Positions 48,528 to 56,700 of a stretch of DNA of 64,000 bases are shown piece after piece. How positions within the stretch are numbered: position 1 is the stretch's first letter; each line of letters starts with the position of its first letter. The stretch spans positions 16,693 to 80,692 of the IMG/VR virus record IMGVR_UViG_3300048924_000605; one strand, 5' to 3'. Made by a program: the position numbers and the translations under genes. The DNA is from a virus. A model generated the notes under the pieces. The model was not told the origin of the DNA, made no database searches, and was given only the letters and a program-made list of their open reading frames with translations.

Positions 48528-48707
48528 ATGCGCAATGGACTGTTCCACCACATCGTCGTGGCGGCTTCGCGCAACCACGGCAACCCCCTCCCCCGCTGCT
48601 ACCGCGCGCCGAACATCGGCTGCGTGCGAGACCGGATCGGCGTATGCGCAGGCCTACGCCACTCGATCATTGCCACGCACCCGATAGCGCGCCAGTCGAT
48701 CGACTGA
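48528..48707 (+). CDS. Possible small protein (59 residues)
   Basis: ATG at 48528 follows AAGGA with 8-base spacing. The product MRNGLFHHIVVAASRNHGNPLPRCYRAPNIGCVRDRIGVCAGLRHSIIATHPIARQSID reads like a genuine small protein rather than the Pro/Arg-rich alternative frame at 48512. It has no known domain. It would be the first gene of the integration operon. Confidence 0.45.
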   Translation: MRNGLFHHIVVAASRNHGNPLPRCYRAPNIGCVRDRIGVCAGLRHSIIATHPIARQSID

Positions 48708-48799
48708 TCGACTAGTTCGTTTCGCCCCCTGCCGCACCCCGCTTCAGACCTTCCTGGCCTGACGGGCAGCATTTGCCCCGCAATACCCAAGGATTCCGC

Positions 48800-49729
48800 G
48801 TGCTCAACAGAGTCATCCACTGGTTCGAAATCGGACCGGTCGGCACCCTGCTGCCTTACGACAACGATGCGATGGAGCCGTTCGTAGTAGTCGGTATGTT
48901 GACCGAGCCCAAACGCACCCGGCATGTCGAATGCCGGAGCTGCAAGCTCAGGAAGTCGTTGCAAATCGGCGTGTGGGACGAGCGCACCGTGCAATGCAGC
49001 AGATGCGCGGGCGTGGTGACGCTGGGCACGGAGTACTTGTCGGTCAGCGTAGTCGAAAGCTGGCTGCCGGCCTCCTTGGCGCGTCAAGTCGAGGACCTGG
49101 ATGCTCTGCCCGAGACGCTGATCGAGGGACGCCTGTGGCGCCTGTCCCGAGCCGATGCCTCGCGCACCTGCGTGTACCTGTTGCGAACCGCGCTCCATCC
49201 AGACCTTGCTCCGATCCTTCAGGCGCTGGAGCGCGACAGCGGAACGCGTCGGCGCGTCGTGATCACCTCGTCCCCTCTCGCTTCGCCGCCCAACGGCGAC
49301 CCCAACCAGACCTTTGTCGCATTGAACACCATCTCACACATGGACGTGGAAGGCATCCGCTTGGACACCGACAAGTTCCTGCACCTGCTACGCGAAGACG
49401 CCACGCTGTGGTTCGACCTGCCGCCGCCCTACAACCGGTTAACCCTGGGGGGCGAGTCGCTGGAGCTGCGTCGTAATCAACGCGAGTTCATGCGCTTGCT
49501 CAAAGAAGCGCACGCATCCGGTCAAGCCACGACCAGTTGGCGCGCCCTGGTCGAACGCGCCGGCTACGACACCGATTACAACTACACCAGCATGTGGCAG
49601 CTGTTCTCGAAGAACGCCTCGCGCTTCATTGCTTGGTCCAAAGGCGAAGTGTGGATTCGCCGAGCGCCGGAACCCAGATCCGCCACCCCACGCGCGGGAC
49701 CACCCCGCAGGAAAAAGGACATCTCATGA
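48800..49729 (+). CDS. Zinc-ribbon, winged-helix-like protein at the head of the integration operon
   Basis: GTG at 48800 follows AAGGA; the frame is also open from a TTG at 48773. The 309-residue protein has a CxxC...CxxC ribbon (CRSCKLRKSLQIGVWDERTVQCSRC, residues about 45-70). Near its C-terminus lies a helix-rich, possibly winged-helix segment (LRRNQREFMRLLKEAHASGQATTSWRALVERAGYDTDYNYTSMWQLFSKNASRFIAWSKGEVWI). No known family; a role in regulation or DNA binding is inferred. Its stop is overlapped by the next gene. Confidence 0.7.
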   Translation: MLNRVIHWFEIGPVGTLLPYDNDAMEPFVVVGMLTEPKRTRHVECRSCKLRKSLQIGVWDERTVQCSRCAGVVTLGTEYLSVSVVESWLPASLARQVEDLDALPETLIEGRLWRLSRADASRTCVYLLRTALHPDLAPILQALERDSGTRRRVVITSSPLASPPNGDPNQTFVALNTISHMDVEGIRLDTDKFLHLLREDATLWFDLPPPYNRLTLGGESLELRRNQREFMRLLKEAHASGQATTSWRALVERAGYDTDYNYTSMWQLFSKNASRFIAWSKGEVWIRRAPEPRSATPRAGPPRRKKDIS

Positions 49730-49923
49730 ACGATTCGATACCCGCTTCTGCCCAGCAGCGACTGTTGATGGTCGCCGAACTACTCGCCACCGGCCTGCTG
49801 CGCATGCGATCCAAAAACTCCGCGTCCGCGCGCCGCCCTGTGGACCTTGATAACGCCTCCGAAGAGAGGGTGACTGTCCGCGCCCTCAAACCACCACGGA
49901 GAGACCGACGCGATGTCCATTAA
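49726..49923 (+). CDS. Small coupled protein (65 residues)
   Basis: ATGA overlaps the previous stop. The product (MNDSIPASAQQRLLMVAELLATGLLRMRSKNSASARRPVDLDNASEERVTVRALKPPRRDRRDVH) has an N-terminal helix and a basic disordered tail. It overlaps the DUF2924 gene by 11 bp, so all three are co-translated. In alphaproteobacterial recombinase operons a similarly small gene often precedes DUF2924. Confidence 0.62.
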   Translation: MNDSIPASAQQRLLMVAELLATGLLRMRSKNSASARRPVDLDNASEERVTVRALKPPRRDRRDVH

Positions 49924-50383
49924 GCCCTTACCCGCAAACGTTGTCGCCCAGATCGAATCGCTCTATCAGATGAAGTGGATCGATCTGAAAGCGATGTGGA
50001 CGGACCGCTTCGGCACCCCGCCGGGCATTAACAATCGACGCTACGTCGAGCGGCGTCTGGCCCATCGAATACAAGAGGACGCCGCGCGCGCTGCGCGGTC
50101 TTCGATTGTCGCCGCGAACGACGATCGCATCCGCCACCTTTTGAGTACCGGAACCATGAAAGCGCAGGACAAGAATCGGCTGCAGCCCGGCCTCGTGATC
50201 ACCCGAAACTACCACGGCGCCCTGCACTCCGTGCGCGTGCTGGGGCAGGACCGGTTCGAGTACCTCGGCAAGCCCTACACCAGCTTGTCGGCGATCGCGC
50301 GCGAGATCACCGGGACGCGCTGGTCGGGCCCGCTCTTCTTCGGCCTCAAGGCAGACTCCGCTTCGGGGAGGAAGACCCGATGA
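49913..50383 (+). CDS. DUF2924-family protein
   Basis: The 156-residue protein matches DUF2924: IESLYQMKWIDLKAMWTDRFGTPPGINNRRYVERRLAHRIQEDA ... LQPGLVITRNYHGALHSVRVLGQDRFEYLGKPYTSLSAIAREITGTRWSGPLFFGL. The family typically sits beside serine recombinase genes and has an N-terminal DNA-binding-like region and a C-terminal fold with the conserved TRWSGPLFFGL motif. Its stop overlaps the next start (ATGA). Confidence 0.88.
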   Translation: MSIKPLPANVVAQIESLYQMKWIDLKAMWTDRFGTPPGINNRRYVERRLAHRIQEDAARAARSSIVAANDDRIRHLLSTGTMKAQDKNRLQPGLVITRNYHGALHSVRVLGQDRFEYLGKPYTSLSAIAREITGTRWSGPLFFGLKADSASGRKTR

Positions 50384-50787
50384 CGCCGCCCCGCACCGTC
50401 GCCTGCTACATCCGCACGCCCAACTACCACCCCGACGCCCTGACCCAGCAGATCCGGGTGACGCGGCATTTCCTGCGGACGCAACTGGGCGCCTACGCCA
50501 GCGTCATCTACTGCGACGAAGCCCATTCCGGCACAACACTCGACCGGCCCGGCCTGCAATCGCTGCTGGCACACGTTGAAGCCGGCGGCGTCGAAGCCGT
50601 CGTCGTCGCCGAGTACCAGCGCCTGTCTCGCATCCACACCCAACTGCTCACGGTGCAGATGAAGCTGGAACGCGCCAACGTCGCCCTCTGGGTCGCCGCA
50701 CCGCACCCGCGCTCGTGGGCCGGACTGCCCCGCACCGCGACCCATTCCTTTCTCTACGACGCCCCGATCCCGGAGGCCCGCCCATGA
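50380..50787 (+). CDS. Resolvase-like protein lacking the catalytic serine, first copy
   Basis: The 135-residue product is a stand-alone resolvase N-terminal domain: RTVACYIRTPNYHPDALTQQIRVTRHFLRTQLGAYASVIYCDEAHSGTTLDRPGLQSLLAHVEAGGVEAVVVAEYQRLSRIHTQLL. In active enzymes the motif is YxRVS; here it is YIRTP, so the nucleophile Ser is replaced by Pro. The DRPGLQSLL and EYQRLSR segments, matching DRPALQRLL and KLDRLSR of the active recombinase, are kept. It has no DNA-binding C-terminal domain. A regulatory or structural partner of the integrase is inferred. Confidence 0.75.
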   Translation: MTPPRTVACYIRTPNYHPDALTQQIRVTRHFLRTQLGAYASVIYCDEAHSGTTLDRPGLQSLLAHVEAGGVEAVVVAEYQRLSRIHTQLLTVQMKLERANVALWVAAPHPRSWAGLPRTATHSFLYDAPIPEARP

Positions 50788-51146
50788 CCACCCAGCTGCG
50801 TATCGCCGTCTACTGCCAGACCGCCGTCGCCTCGCCCGACCACATCACCGTCCAGCGCGTCACGCTGGTCGAGACCCTCAACCGCTGCTGCGACGCCACT
50901 CCGATACTGTCGGTCTACGTCGATGACGGCTACTGTGCGCACAGCCAGAACCGCCCCGGCTTGCAGCGTCTCCTGCAAGCCGCGGAAGCGCGGCAGATCG
51001 ACTGTGTCGCTGTGCTTGGCCGCCATCACCTTTCGGCCAGAGCAGCGGACTACGACGAGCTGACCCGCGTGCTGGAGCAGAAGTATCACGTGCAGGTCAT
51101 GGAGTGCGAGCAAGCGCCCGCCCGAATTGTCCGGGGCGCCGCGTGA
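50784..51146 (+). CDS. Resolvase-like protein lacking the catalytic serine, second copy
   Basis: ATG at 50784 overlaps the previous stop. The 120-residue product (TTQLRIAVYCQTAVASPDHITVQRVTLVETLNRCCDATPILSVYVDDGYCAHSQNRPGLQRLLQAAEARQIDCVAVLGRHHLSARAADYDELTRVLEQKYHVQVMECEQ) keeps the fold order: strand AVYCQ, NRPGLQRLL, VAVLGRHHLSA. The catalytic YxRxS reads YCQTA, and the arginines of the active site are also lost. It overlaps the serine recombinase (GTGA). Confidence 0.75.
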   Translation: MTTQLRIAVYCQTAVASPDHITVQRVTLVETLNRCCDATPILSVYVDDGYCAHSQNRPGLQRLLQAAEARQIDCVAVLGRHHLSARAADYDELTRVLEQKYHVQVMECEQAPARIVRGAA

Positions 51147-52471
51147 ACGGCCGCGCGCGGCTTCGCTGCGCGGTTTACACGCGCGTCTCCACGGACGAGG
51201 GCATGGCGCAGCTCTACACCTCCATCGACGCCCAGCGCGACGCCGGCGAATCGTACATCGCCAGCCGCAGAGCGGAGGGCTGGGTACCGGTCAGCGACAT
51301 ATACGATGACCCCGGGTTCTCCGGCGGCAGCCTGGATCGCCCTGCTCTGCAGCGACTTCTGGCGGACATCAAGACCGGACGGGTCGACGTGGTGGTTGCG
51401 TACAAGCTGGACCGGTTGAGCCGGTCGCTGCTGGACTTCTACGACCTGATCAAGGTGTTCGATGCCCACAACGTCACGTTCGTGTCGGTGACGCAACACT
51501 TCAACACGACCGACGCGATGGGGCGGATGCAGCTCAACATGCTGCTGGCCTTCGCGCAGTACGAGCGCGAAGTCACCGCCGAGCGTATTCGCGACAAGTT
51601 CGCCGCCAGCAAGCGCAAAGGGCTTTGGATGCACGGGATCCCGCCGCTTGGCTACGACATCCAGGAACGCCGCTTGGCCGTCGTGCCGGCCGAAGCCGAC
51701 ACCGTCCGCTGGGTCTTCACCGAGTTCCAGGCTGTGAAATCCATCCAGAAGCTCGCCGAGAAGGCGCGGCGACTGGGATACCGCAACAAATCGTGGACCA
51801 CGCGAGCCGGTCGATTCCTTGAAGGCAAAGTCCTCGACAAGAGCGGCCTGCACAAAATCCTGCACAACCGCACCTACCTGGGTCACCTGAAGCACGGCGA
51901 TTCCGAAATCACCGACACGCACCCGGCCATCATAGACAAGGCCCTATGGGACGCCGTTCATGTCCTGCTGTCGACCAACTCAGTGGCGCGCGGGAATGCA
52001 ACGCGTTCACGCATCCCGTTTTTGCTGAAGGGCATTGTGTTTGCGGCCGACGGTCGTGCGCTCATCCCGTGGCACACCACCAAGGGAAACGGCCGCCTCT
52101 ATCGTTACTACCAAACCCGCGAGACGATGGAACGCGGTCGACTATCCGAGTCCGTACTTCCGAGACTTCCAGCGAACGAACTGGAAGACATCGTGCTTCA
52201 GCAGCTTCGTGACATCTTCCGACGCGAGGATGTCCTATCCGAGGTGGTCAAAGCAGCGGTATTGAAAGACCCCGCTTTGGACGAGGCGCGGGTCACCGTC
52301 GCCATGCGCCAGATCGACCGGATCTGGGAGTCGCTATTCCCTGAAGAACAATCCCGGCTGGTGCAGCAGCTTATCGAACGTGTCGTGGTCACACACGACG
52401 CTATCGAGATCCGGATGCATGCGCTCGGCTCATCCGCTTCGATCCAGAATCTACTGAGGGATAAGGCATGA
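51143..52471 (+). CDS. Large serine recombinase (phage integrase)
   Basis: GTG at 51143 gives 442 residues. The resolvase domain has RCAVYTRVSTDEG (catalytic Ser in VST), DRPALQRLL and VVAYKLDRLSRSLLDFYDLI; MLLAFAQYEREVTAERIRDKF marks the long helix. A recombinase domain follows (residues about 165-300, with GYDIQERRLAVVPAEADTVRWVF and SGLHKILHNRTYLG). The C-terminal part is helical, without an obvious zinc ribbon Cys set. It integrates and, with a directionality factor, excises the prophage. It lies at the right end of the prophage. Confidence 0.93.
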   Translation: MNGRARLRCAVYTRVSTDEGMAQLYTSIDAQRDAGESYIASRRAEGWVPVSDIYDDPGFSGGSLDRPALQRLLADIKTGRVDVVVAYKLDRLSRSLLDFYDLIKVFDAHNVTFVSVTQHFNTTDAMGRMQLNMLLAFAQYEREVTAERIRDKFAASKRKGLWMHGIPPLGYDIQERRLAVVPAEADTVRWVFTEFQAVKSIQKLAEKARRLGYRNKSWTTRAGRFLEGKVLDKSGLHKILHNRTYLGHLKHGDSEITDTHPAIIDKALWDAVHVLLSTNSVARGNATRSRIPFLLKGIVFAADGRALIPWHTTKGNGRLYRYYQTRETMERGRLSESVLPRLPANELEDIVLQQLRDIFRREDVLSEVVKAAVLKDPALDEARVTVAMRQIDRIWESLFPEEQSRLVQQLIERVVVTHDAIEIRMHALGSSASIQNLLRDKA

Positions 52472-52914
52472 CCGATCCTGTCATCCAGATCGGCGGCGCC
52501 GCCGACATCGTTCACATCAGCAACGGCGACACGCTTGTTCGTATTCCGGTGAAGCTTCGGCGCCGTTCCGGCAAGCGCCGGCTGCGTCAAGCCAAGGTGC
52601 AGTGCGCCGAGCCCTCTCCCGACTTGACCGCGCTTCAGGCCGCGCTCGCACGCGGCTTTCGCTGGCGCGATCTGCTGGACGCGGGTGAAGTGGCGTCCAT
52701 GAAAGACATCGCCGAGAGCGAGAGCGTCGACCGCAGTTACGTCGCCCGGATGATCAATATGACGCTGCTCGCACCCGAGCTGATCGAGGCCATCCTGGAC
52801 GACACCGTCCCCGACTGGACGTTGGACGACGTGGCCATCGCTCCACCGGATCGCTGGGATGAGCAGCTAGCTAAGTTCAGCGCGCTCAAGACCAGTTTGT
52901 CCCACTACAACTAA
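52468..52914 (+). CDS. Helix-turn-helix protein coupled to the recombinase
   Basis: ATGA overlaps the recombinase stop. The 148-residue protein has a beta N-terminal part (IPVKLRRRSGKRRLRQAKV) and a helix-turn-helix (GFRWRDLLDAGEVASMKDIAESESVDRSYVARMINMTLLAPELIEAILDDTVPDWTLDDV). This pattern is shared by proteins that follow DUF2924-linked serine recombinases. It may control the operon or the integrase. Confidence 0.82.
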   Translation: MTDPVIQIGGAADIVHISNGDTLVRIPVKLRRRSGKRRLRQAKVQCAEPSPDLTALQAALARGFRWRDLLDAGEVASMKDIAESESVDRSYVARMINMTLLAPELIEAILDDTVPDWTLDDVAIAPPDRWDEQLAKFSALKTSLSHYN

Positions 52915-52950
52915 TCGCTTAGTCTCGAATGGCCACACAAGGAATCAACC

Positions 52951-53607
52951 ATGCCTAACCTCGCTACGATTCTCAAAGCCGAAGTAACACGACTGACGCG
53001 CAAGGAACTCAAGCTCCAGGTCGAACCGCTCCGCAAATTAGTAGGCGAGCAACGTAAGATAATTGCCACGCTGCGCGCCGACGTCGCAAAACTTCAAAAG
53101 GGCATTGCGTCAGGAAGCCGAAAGGCCGTCGCGGCCCAGCGCGCCGAAGACGCTCCTGCAACCCAGGCGCGGTTCTCCGCCAACGGGCTGAAGAAGCTGC
53201 GTACCCGGCTGGGCCTGACACGCGACGTATTTGGCGTTTTGCTGGGCGTGAGCGGCCAAGCTATCTATATGTGGGAGAACGGCCAGAGTCGCCCGCGGGC
53301 GGAGTCGATCCAGAAAATCGCAATCGCGCGCGGCATGACTAAGCGACAGGTCCAAGATCTGCTGGCTCAGCATGCGCCGTCGGCCAAGCCTGTCGTACGT
53401 CGCACCCGGAAGCCGTCCGCGAAGAAGGCTGCTCCGATCGCAGCGAAAAAGGCGTCCAGTAAGACAGCAACTGCGGTGACGAAGAAGGCAGCCCGCAAGG
53501 CTCCGACCGCGAAGAAGACGACTAAGAGCGAATCGCCGCCGGCAAGCAAGCCAAGACAACGCAAGGGCGAACAGAAGGCGAACGGGGCAACCACGGGCCT
53601 ACAATAA
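52951..53607 (+). CDS. XRE-family regulator with lysine/alanine-rich histone-like tail
   Basis: The 218-residue protein has a coiled-coil N-terminal part (RLTRKELKLQVEPLRKLVGEQRKIIATLRADVAKLQK) and an XRE helix-turn-helix at about 80-130 (LKKLRTRLGLTRDVFGVLLGVSGQAIYMWENGQSRPRAESIQKIAIARGM). It ends in a long tail of AKKAAPIAAKKASSK-type repeats like eukaryotic H1 or AlgP-type proteins. It could be the phage repressor acting at the 48 kb operators. It ends the rightward operon. Confidence 0.8.
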   Translation: MPNLATILKAEVTRLTRKELKLQVEPLRKLVGEQRKIIATLRADVAKLQKGIASGSRKAVAAQRAEDAPATQARFSANGLKKLRTRLGLTRDVFGVLLGVSGQAIYMWENGQSRPRAESIQKIAIARGMTKRQVQDLLAQHAPSAKPVVRRTRKPSAKKAAPIAAKKASSKTATAVTKKAARKAPTAKKTTKSESPPASKPRQRKGEQKANGATTGLQ

Positions 53608-53611
53608 AAGA

Positions 53612-53639
53612 TGCCCGCCGGTTTCCTTACCGGCGGGCA
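53612..53639 (-). terminator. Terminator at the end of the effector operon
   Basis: TGCCCGCCGG and CCGGCGGGCA form a perfect 10-bp stem with an 8-base loop. On the minus strand the stem is followed by TCTTTTATT, so it should stop transcripts coming from the large effector gene on the right. Confidence 0.75.
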
Positions 53640-53646
53640 ACCAAGG

Positions 53647-53704
53647 TGAGCGGTGACGCGGCGGCTGTGCCGAGGAGGCATACCACGGCGCCGCGTACCG
53701 CTCA
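53647..53704. repeat. 58-bp nested hairpin structure
   Basis: TGAGCGGT pairs with ACCGCTCA and ACGCGGCG with CGCCGCGT, 16 bp in all with one bulged G at 53655. An inner TGCC/GGCA pair sits in a 25-base loop. No T-tract follows. It lies between the end of the phage operon and the effector gene and could be a structured RNA, a host repeat or part of an attachment site. Confidence 0.55.
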
Positions 53705-53766
53705 TGCCAGTTTAGCAGGCGGCGATTTTTCGTCCAAGATGCACAGGCCACCTTGTCGCGCTGACG

Positions 53767-56700
53767 CTAGTGCATGATGGGCTTGGCGCGCTGCTCGTCC
53801 TGCTGTCGCTGGGTGGCCTCCATCGCCAGTTGCTGATCGCGCTGCTGGTTCACGATCTGCGTCTCTTTCAGCGTGTCCTGCATATTTGGAACGGGGCCGT
53901 TCGCGGACACCACTGCGTGGAAGCCGGGAGTCACGCTGCCGACCCAGAGCTTTCCGTCTGCGATGCCAACCTGACCCACGCGCTCCATGTCGGGGATGCC
54001 GTTGCGCTTGGCCTCCAGCATGGCCTTGGCCACCACCTCGTCTGGAACGCTAGCAGGGGCGGCGCCCCGGATCTTCGCGAACATTGCTTGGTCGGCAGGC
54101 GATAGGCGCGCCAGTTCGCGTTCTGTTTCCCGCCGATCTTGAGCGGGCTCGCCTGCAAGCTGTCCGTGGACGGCACGCGAATCGACAGGTTTGCCGTGCT
54201 CCGCTTGCGAGTACGACGGTTGCGCGGACTCCCTAGCCCCCACGTCCGCCAGCATGTCCGAGACTTGGGTTTTCGGCGCGGCCACGATTGGGTCGTTTTC
54301 CGGCGCCGCGTAACCCGCCAATGCCGGCGCCGGTGCCGCGCGGACCTCGGCTGTCGGCGTAACCGGCGCGGTTTGCTGCGGCTCGTTAGCGACAACGGTC
54401 TGCGGGCTCTGCCCGTCCGTTGCCTGCGCCGGCTGCCCCTGCACCTTGGCGACTTCGGCCCCGTCGGCCTGCGGCACTGCTTTCTGAGCCTCGATTTTCG
54501 CCTGCTGGGCCACCGCGAGCGCCTGGAGCGTATCGGGGTCGACACGGCCCGTTTCAGCCAGGCCGTGGTCGCGCTGGAGGTGGCGCACCGCGTGTTCCGT
54601 CGCGGCATCGAAATGCCCACGCTCGGGGACTGGCGCATCGTCCGGGCCGCGATAGCCCACCCGCTGAAGCCGGTACTGCAGCAGCTCGACCTCCTGCCCG
54701 CGGTCGCCGCGCTGCAAGGTGCTGTCGTCCGGTGCTGGAGCAGGCGCCACAGCGACCGCGGGCGCAGCCGGCGCCGGTGCGCCGGCCTCCGCGACGTCCG
54801 GTTTTCCCGTCGTCGGCGCCGGGGTTGCTTCTACCGGCGACGACGCAATGCGCGGGGCGGACTCGGCCTCCGCGACCGCCTGCGGCGCAACCCGGGGCGC
54901 CGCGGCGGCCGGCGCCTCCACGGCCGCGCTGGGCGCGGTTTCGGGCTGACGGGGCGGCGCGACAGGGTTGGCCGACTGGGCCGCGATCACCTCAGGTTGC
55001 GGCTGCTGGTCCGGTAAGCCGGAAGCTTGGTGCTCGGGCTGCTGGGGAGGAGCGGCAAATTCCCCGTTGCTTACGGTGGGAGCCTGCTTAGCTTCGGGAC
55101 TTACCGCCGCGGGTGTAACAGGCGCCGACGTGGCCGATGCTACCGGCGCTCCGCTGGAACGGTCCGGCACCGCCTCGGCGTCGCGATGCCCAGGCTTTGA
55201 CGGTGGTTCCAACGGCTTACTAGCCGCCAGATCTACTTCGACGGGTTTCGGGGGTTCAACCGGCGCCTGGTCAACGGCCCGCGGCACCTCGACCTTCGTT
55301 GGCTGTACTGAGCGCTCCGCCGCCACGGCGCCGATGACGATCTCAGGCTCCACGTCTGCACGGCTAGCTGCCGCCACCGCTTCGCGCGCGGTGCCCTGCA
55401 CTTCGTCGCGCGTCAGGCCGACGCGATTGGCTTCCCGGACGACCTGCTCCAGAGCTTCCTGCTGCTTGGGCGACAGGTTGGCGATGCGCAGCTCCGACGC
55501 CTCTGGCGAAGTGGGCGGCGGAGACCGCAGATCCAGCATGGCGAGTTGCACTTCCAACGGGCTCGTCACGGCATGGACCCGGTTCGCGCCATCAGCATCG
55601 CGGCCAATATGCTCGATCGGGCTGTCGATGTCGAAGTTGCCCGCGGCATTGCGTCCGAGGTGCAGGGACGTAGCAAGCGGTGCGACACCCTGCTCGTGCT
55701 GGGTTCGCCTGACAGCCTCCAGTGCGGCCTCCAACTGCTGGGGATTCGGATTGACGTTGTGGACCTTGTAGGTCGCCATCAGATCCGCGCGCTCGATGTC
55801 CTCCAGCGTAGGCGGCTGCCTAGTCGGAATGGCCGCGAGTTGTTGCTCGTGTTGCGCTAACTGCGGCTGCAATGCCGAGCGAGTCCCGTCCAGTTCCGCA
55901 CGCAGATTGCCGGCGGCCACAACAGACTCGCCGTTGCGCTGCCATTGGCCTTCCGCCGTGCGCTGGTACAGCTTGCCGTCGGACGCCACCAGCGAGTCGT
56001 CCTGCAGCGCGGCGTTGATCGAGGCTGGTACGGCGCCAAACCGCTCCCATCCTTCGCTCCGATGCACCATCGCATACCGCGCCGCCATCGGCGCCGGACC
56101 ATTGGCGATGTTGTCGAGGATTGTCTGCTCCGCAGCGCGATTGAGTTCGGCCGCGCGTTCCGAACTGGCCGAATCGATCCGAACCATCGGAACGCCGCGC
56201 TGTTCAAAGCCCACGACAACCTTCCGGTCCCACTCGCCGCTTTGCGGATTGCGCTCCCAATCTGCGCGACGCAAGCTGGGCGGATCGGTTTCCGCCGCGG
56301 CTTGTGAGTATGGGTTGCGCGGCGACTCCAACTTGCCGATCGCGAGCTCCGTGGCCGAGTTGCTCGCCCGGTAACTCAGTTCATTGGCCTTCTCCGGATC
56401 GGCAGAAAATGCCTGCTTCACCGGGTTGTTCTGGCCGTCCTCGCTCAAATCGCCCAGATCCTGGCGCACCCACTGCCGTCCATTGGACTCCCAGGCAACG
56501 CCATCGCGGTCGGTCTGCTTGAAGGTCTTGTAGCTGTCCAGCACCGTGGCGACATGCTCGCCTACGTGCGCGCCGGCCACGGCCGCACCGCCGACTACGA
56601 TGAAGCCGACCACGCCGGGGCCAGTTGCCGCAGCACTGGCGACGACACCCGCTGTCGCGCCTCCGATCCAACCGCCTGTGCCGCGGGCGGCGTAGTGAGT

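Larger units (their letters stand above)
2538..53607. mobile_element. Lambda-like siphophage prophage (approximate limits)
   Basis: A full set of head, tail, lysis, replication and integration genes lies between the Rhs locus and the secreted-effector locus. The late genes follow the lambda order (Nu1, A, W, B, C/Nu3, D, E, FII, U/Z, V, G/GT, tape measure, tip). The tail tip is at the left end and the serine recombinase at the right end, as expected for a prophage opened next to its integrase. About 51 kb is large for this type, which fits several inserted cargo genes. The ends are inferred from gene content; no matching left and right attachment repeats were found, and serine integrases use very short cores that cannot be spotted by eye. 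Confidence 0.85.

Noticed and set aside
53647-53704. CRISPR repeat or tRNA
   Set aside because: Single copy, no spacers, and the stem order does not match a tRNA cloverleaf.
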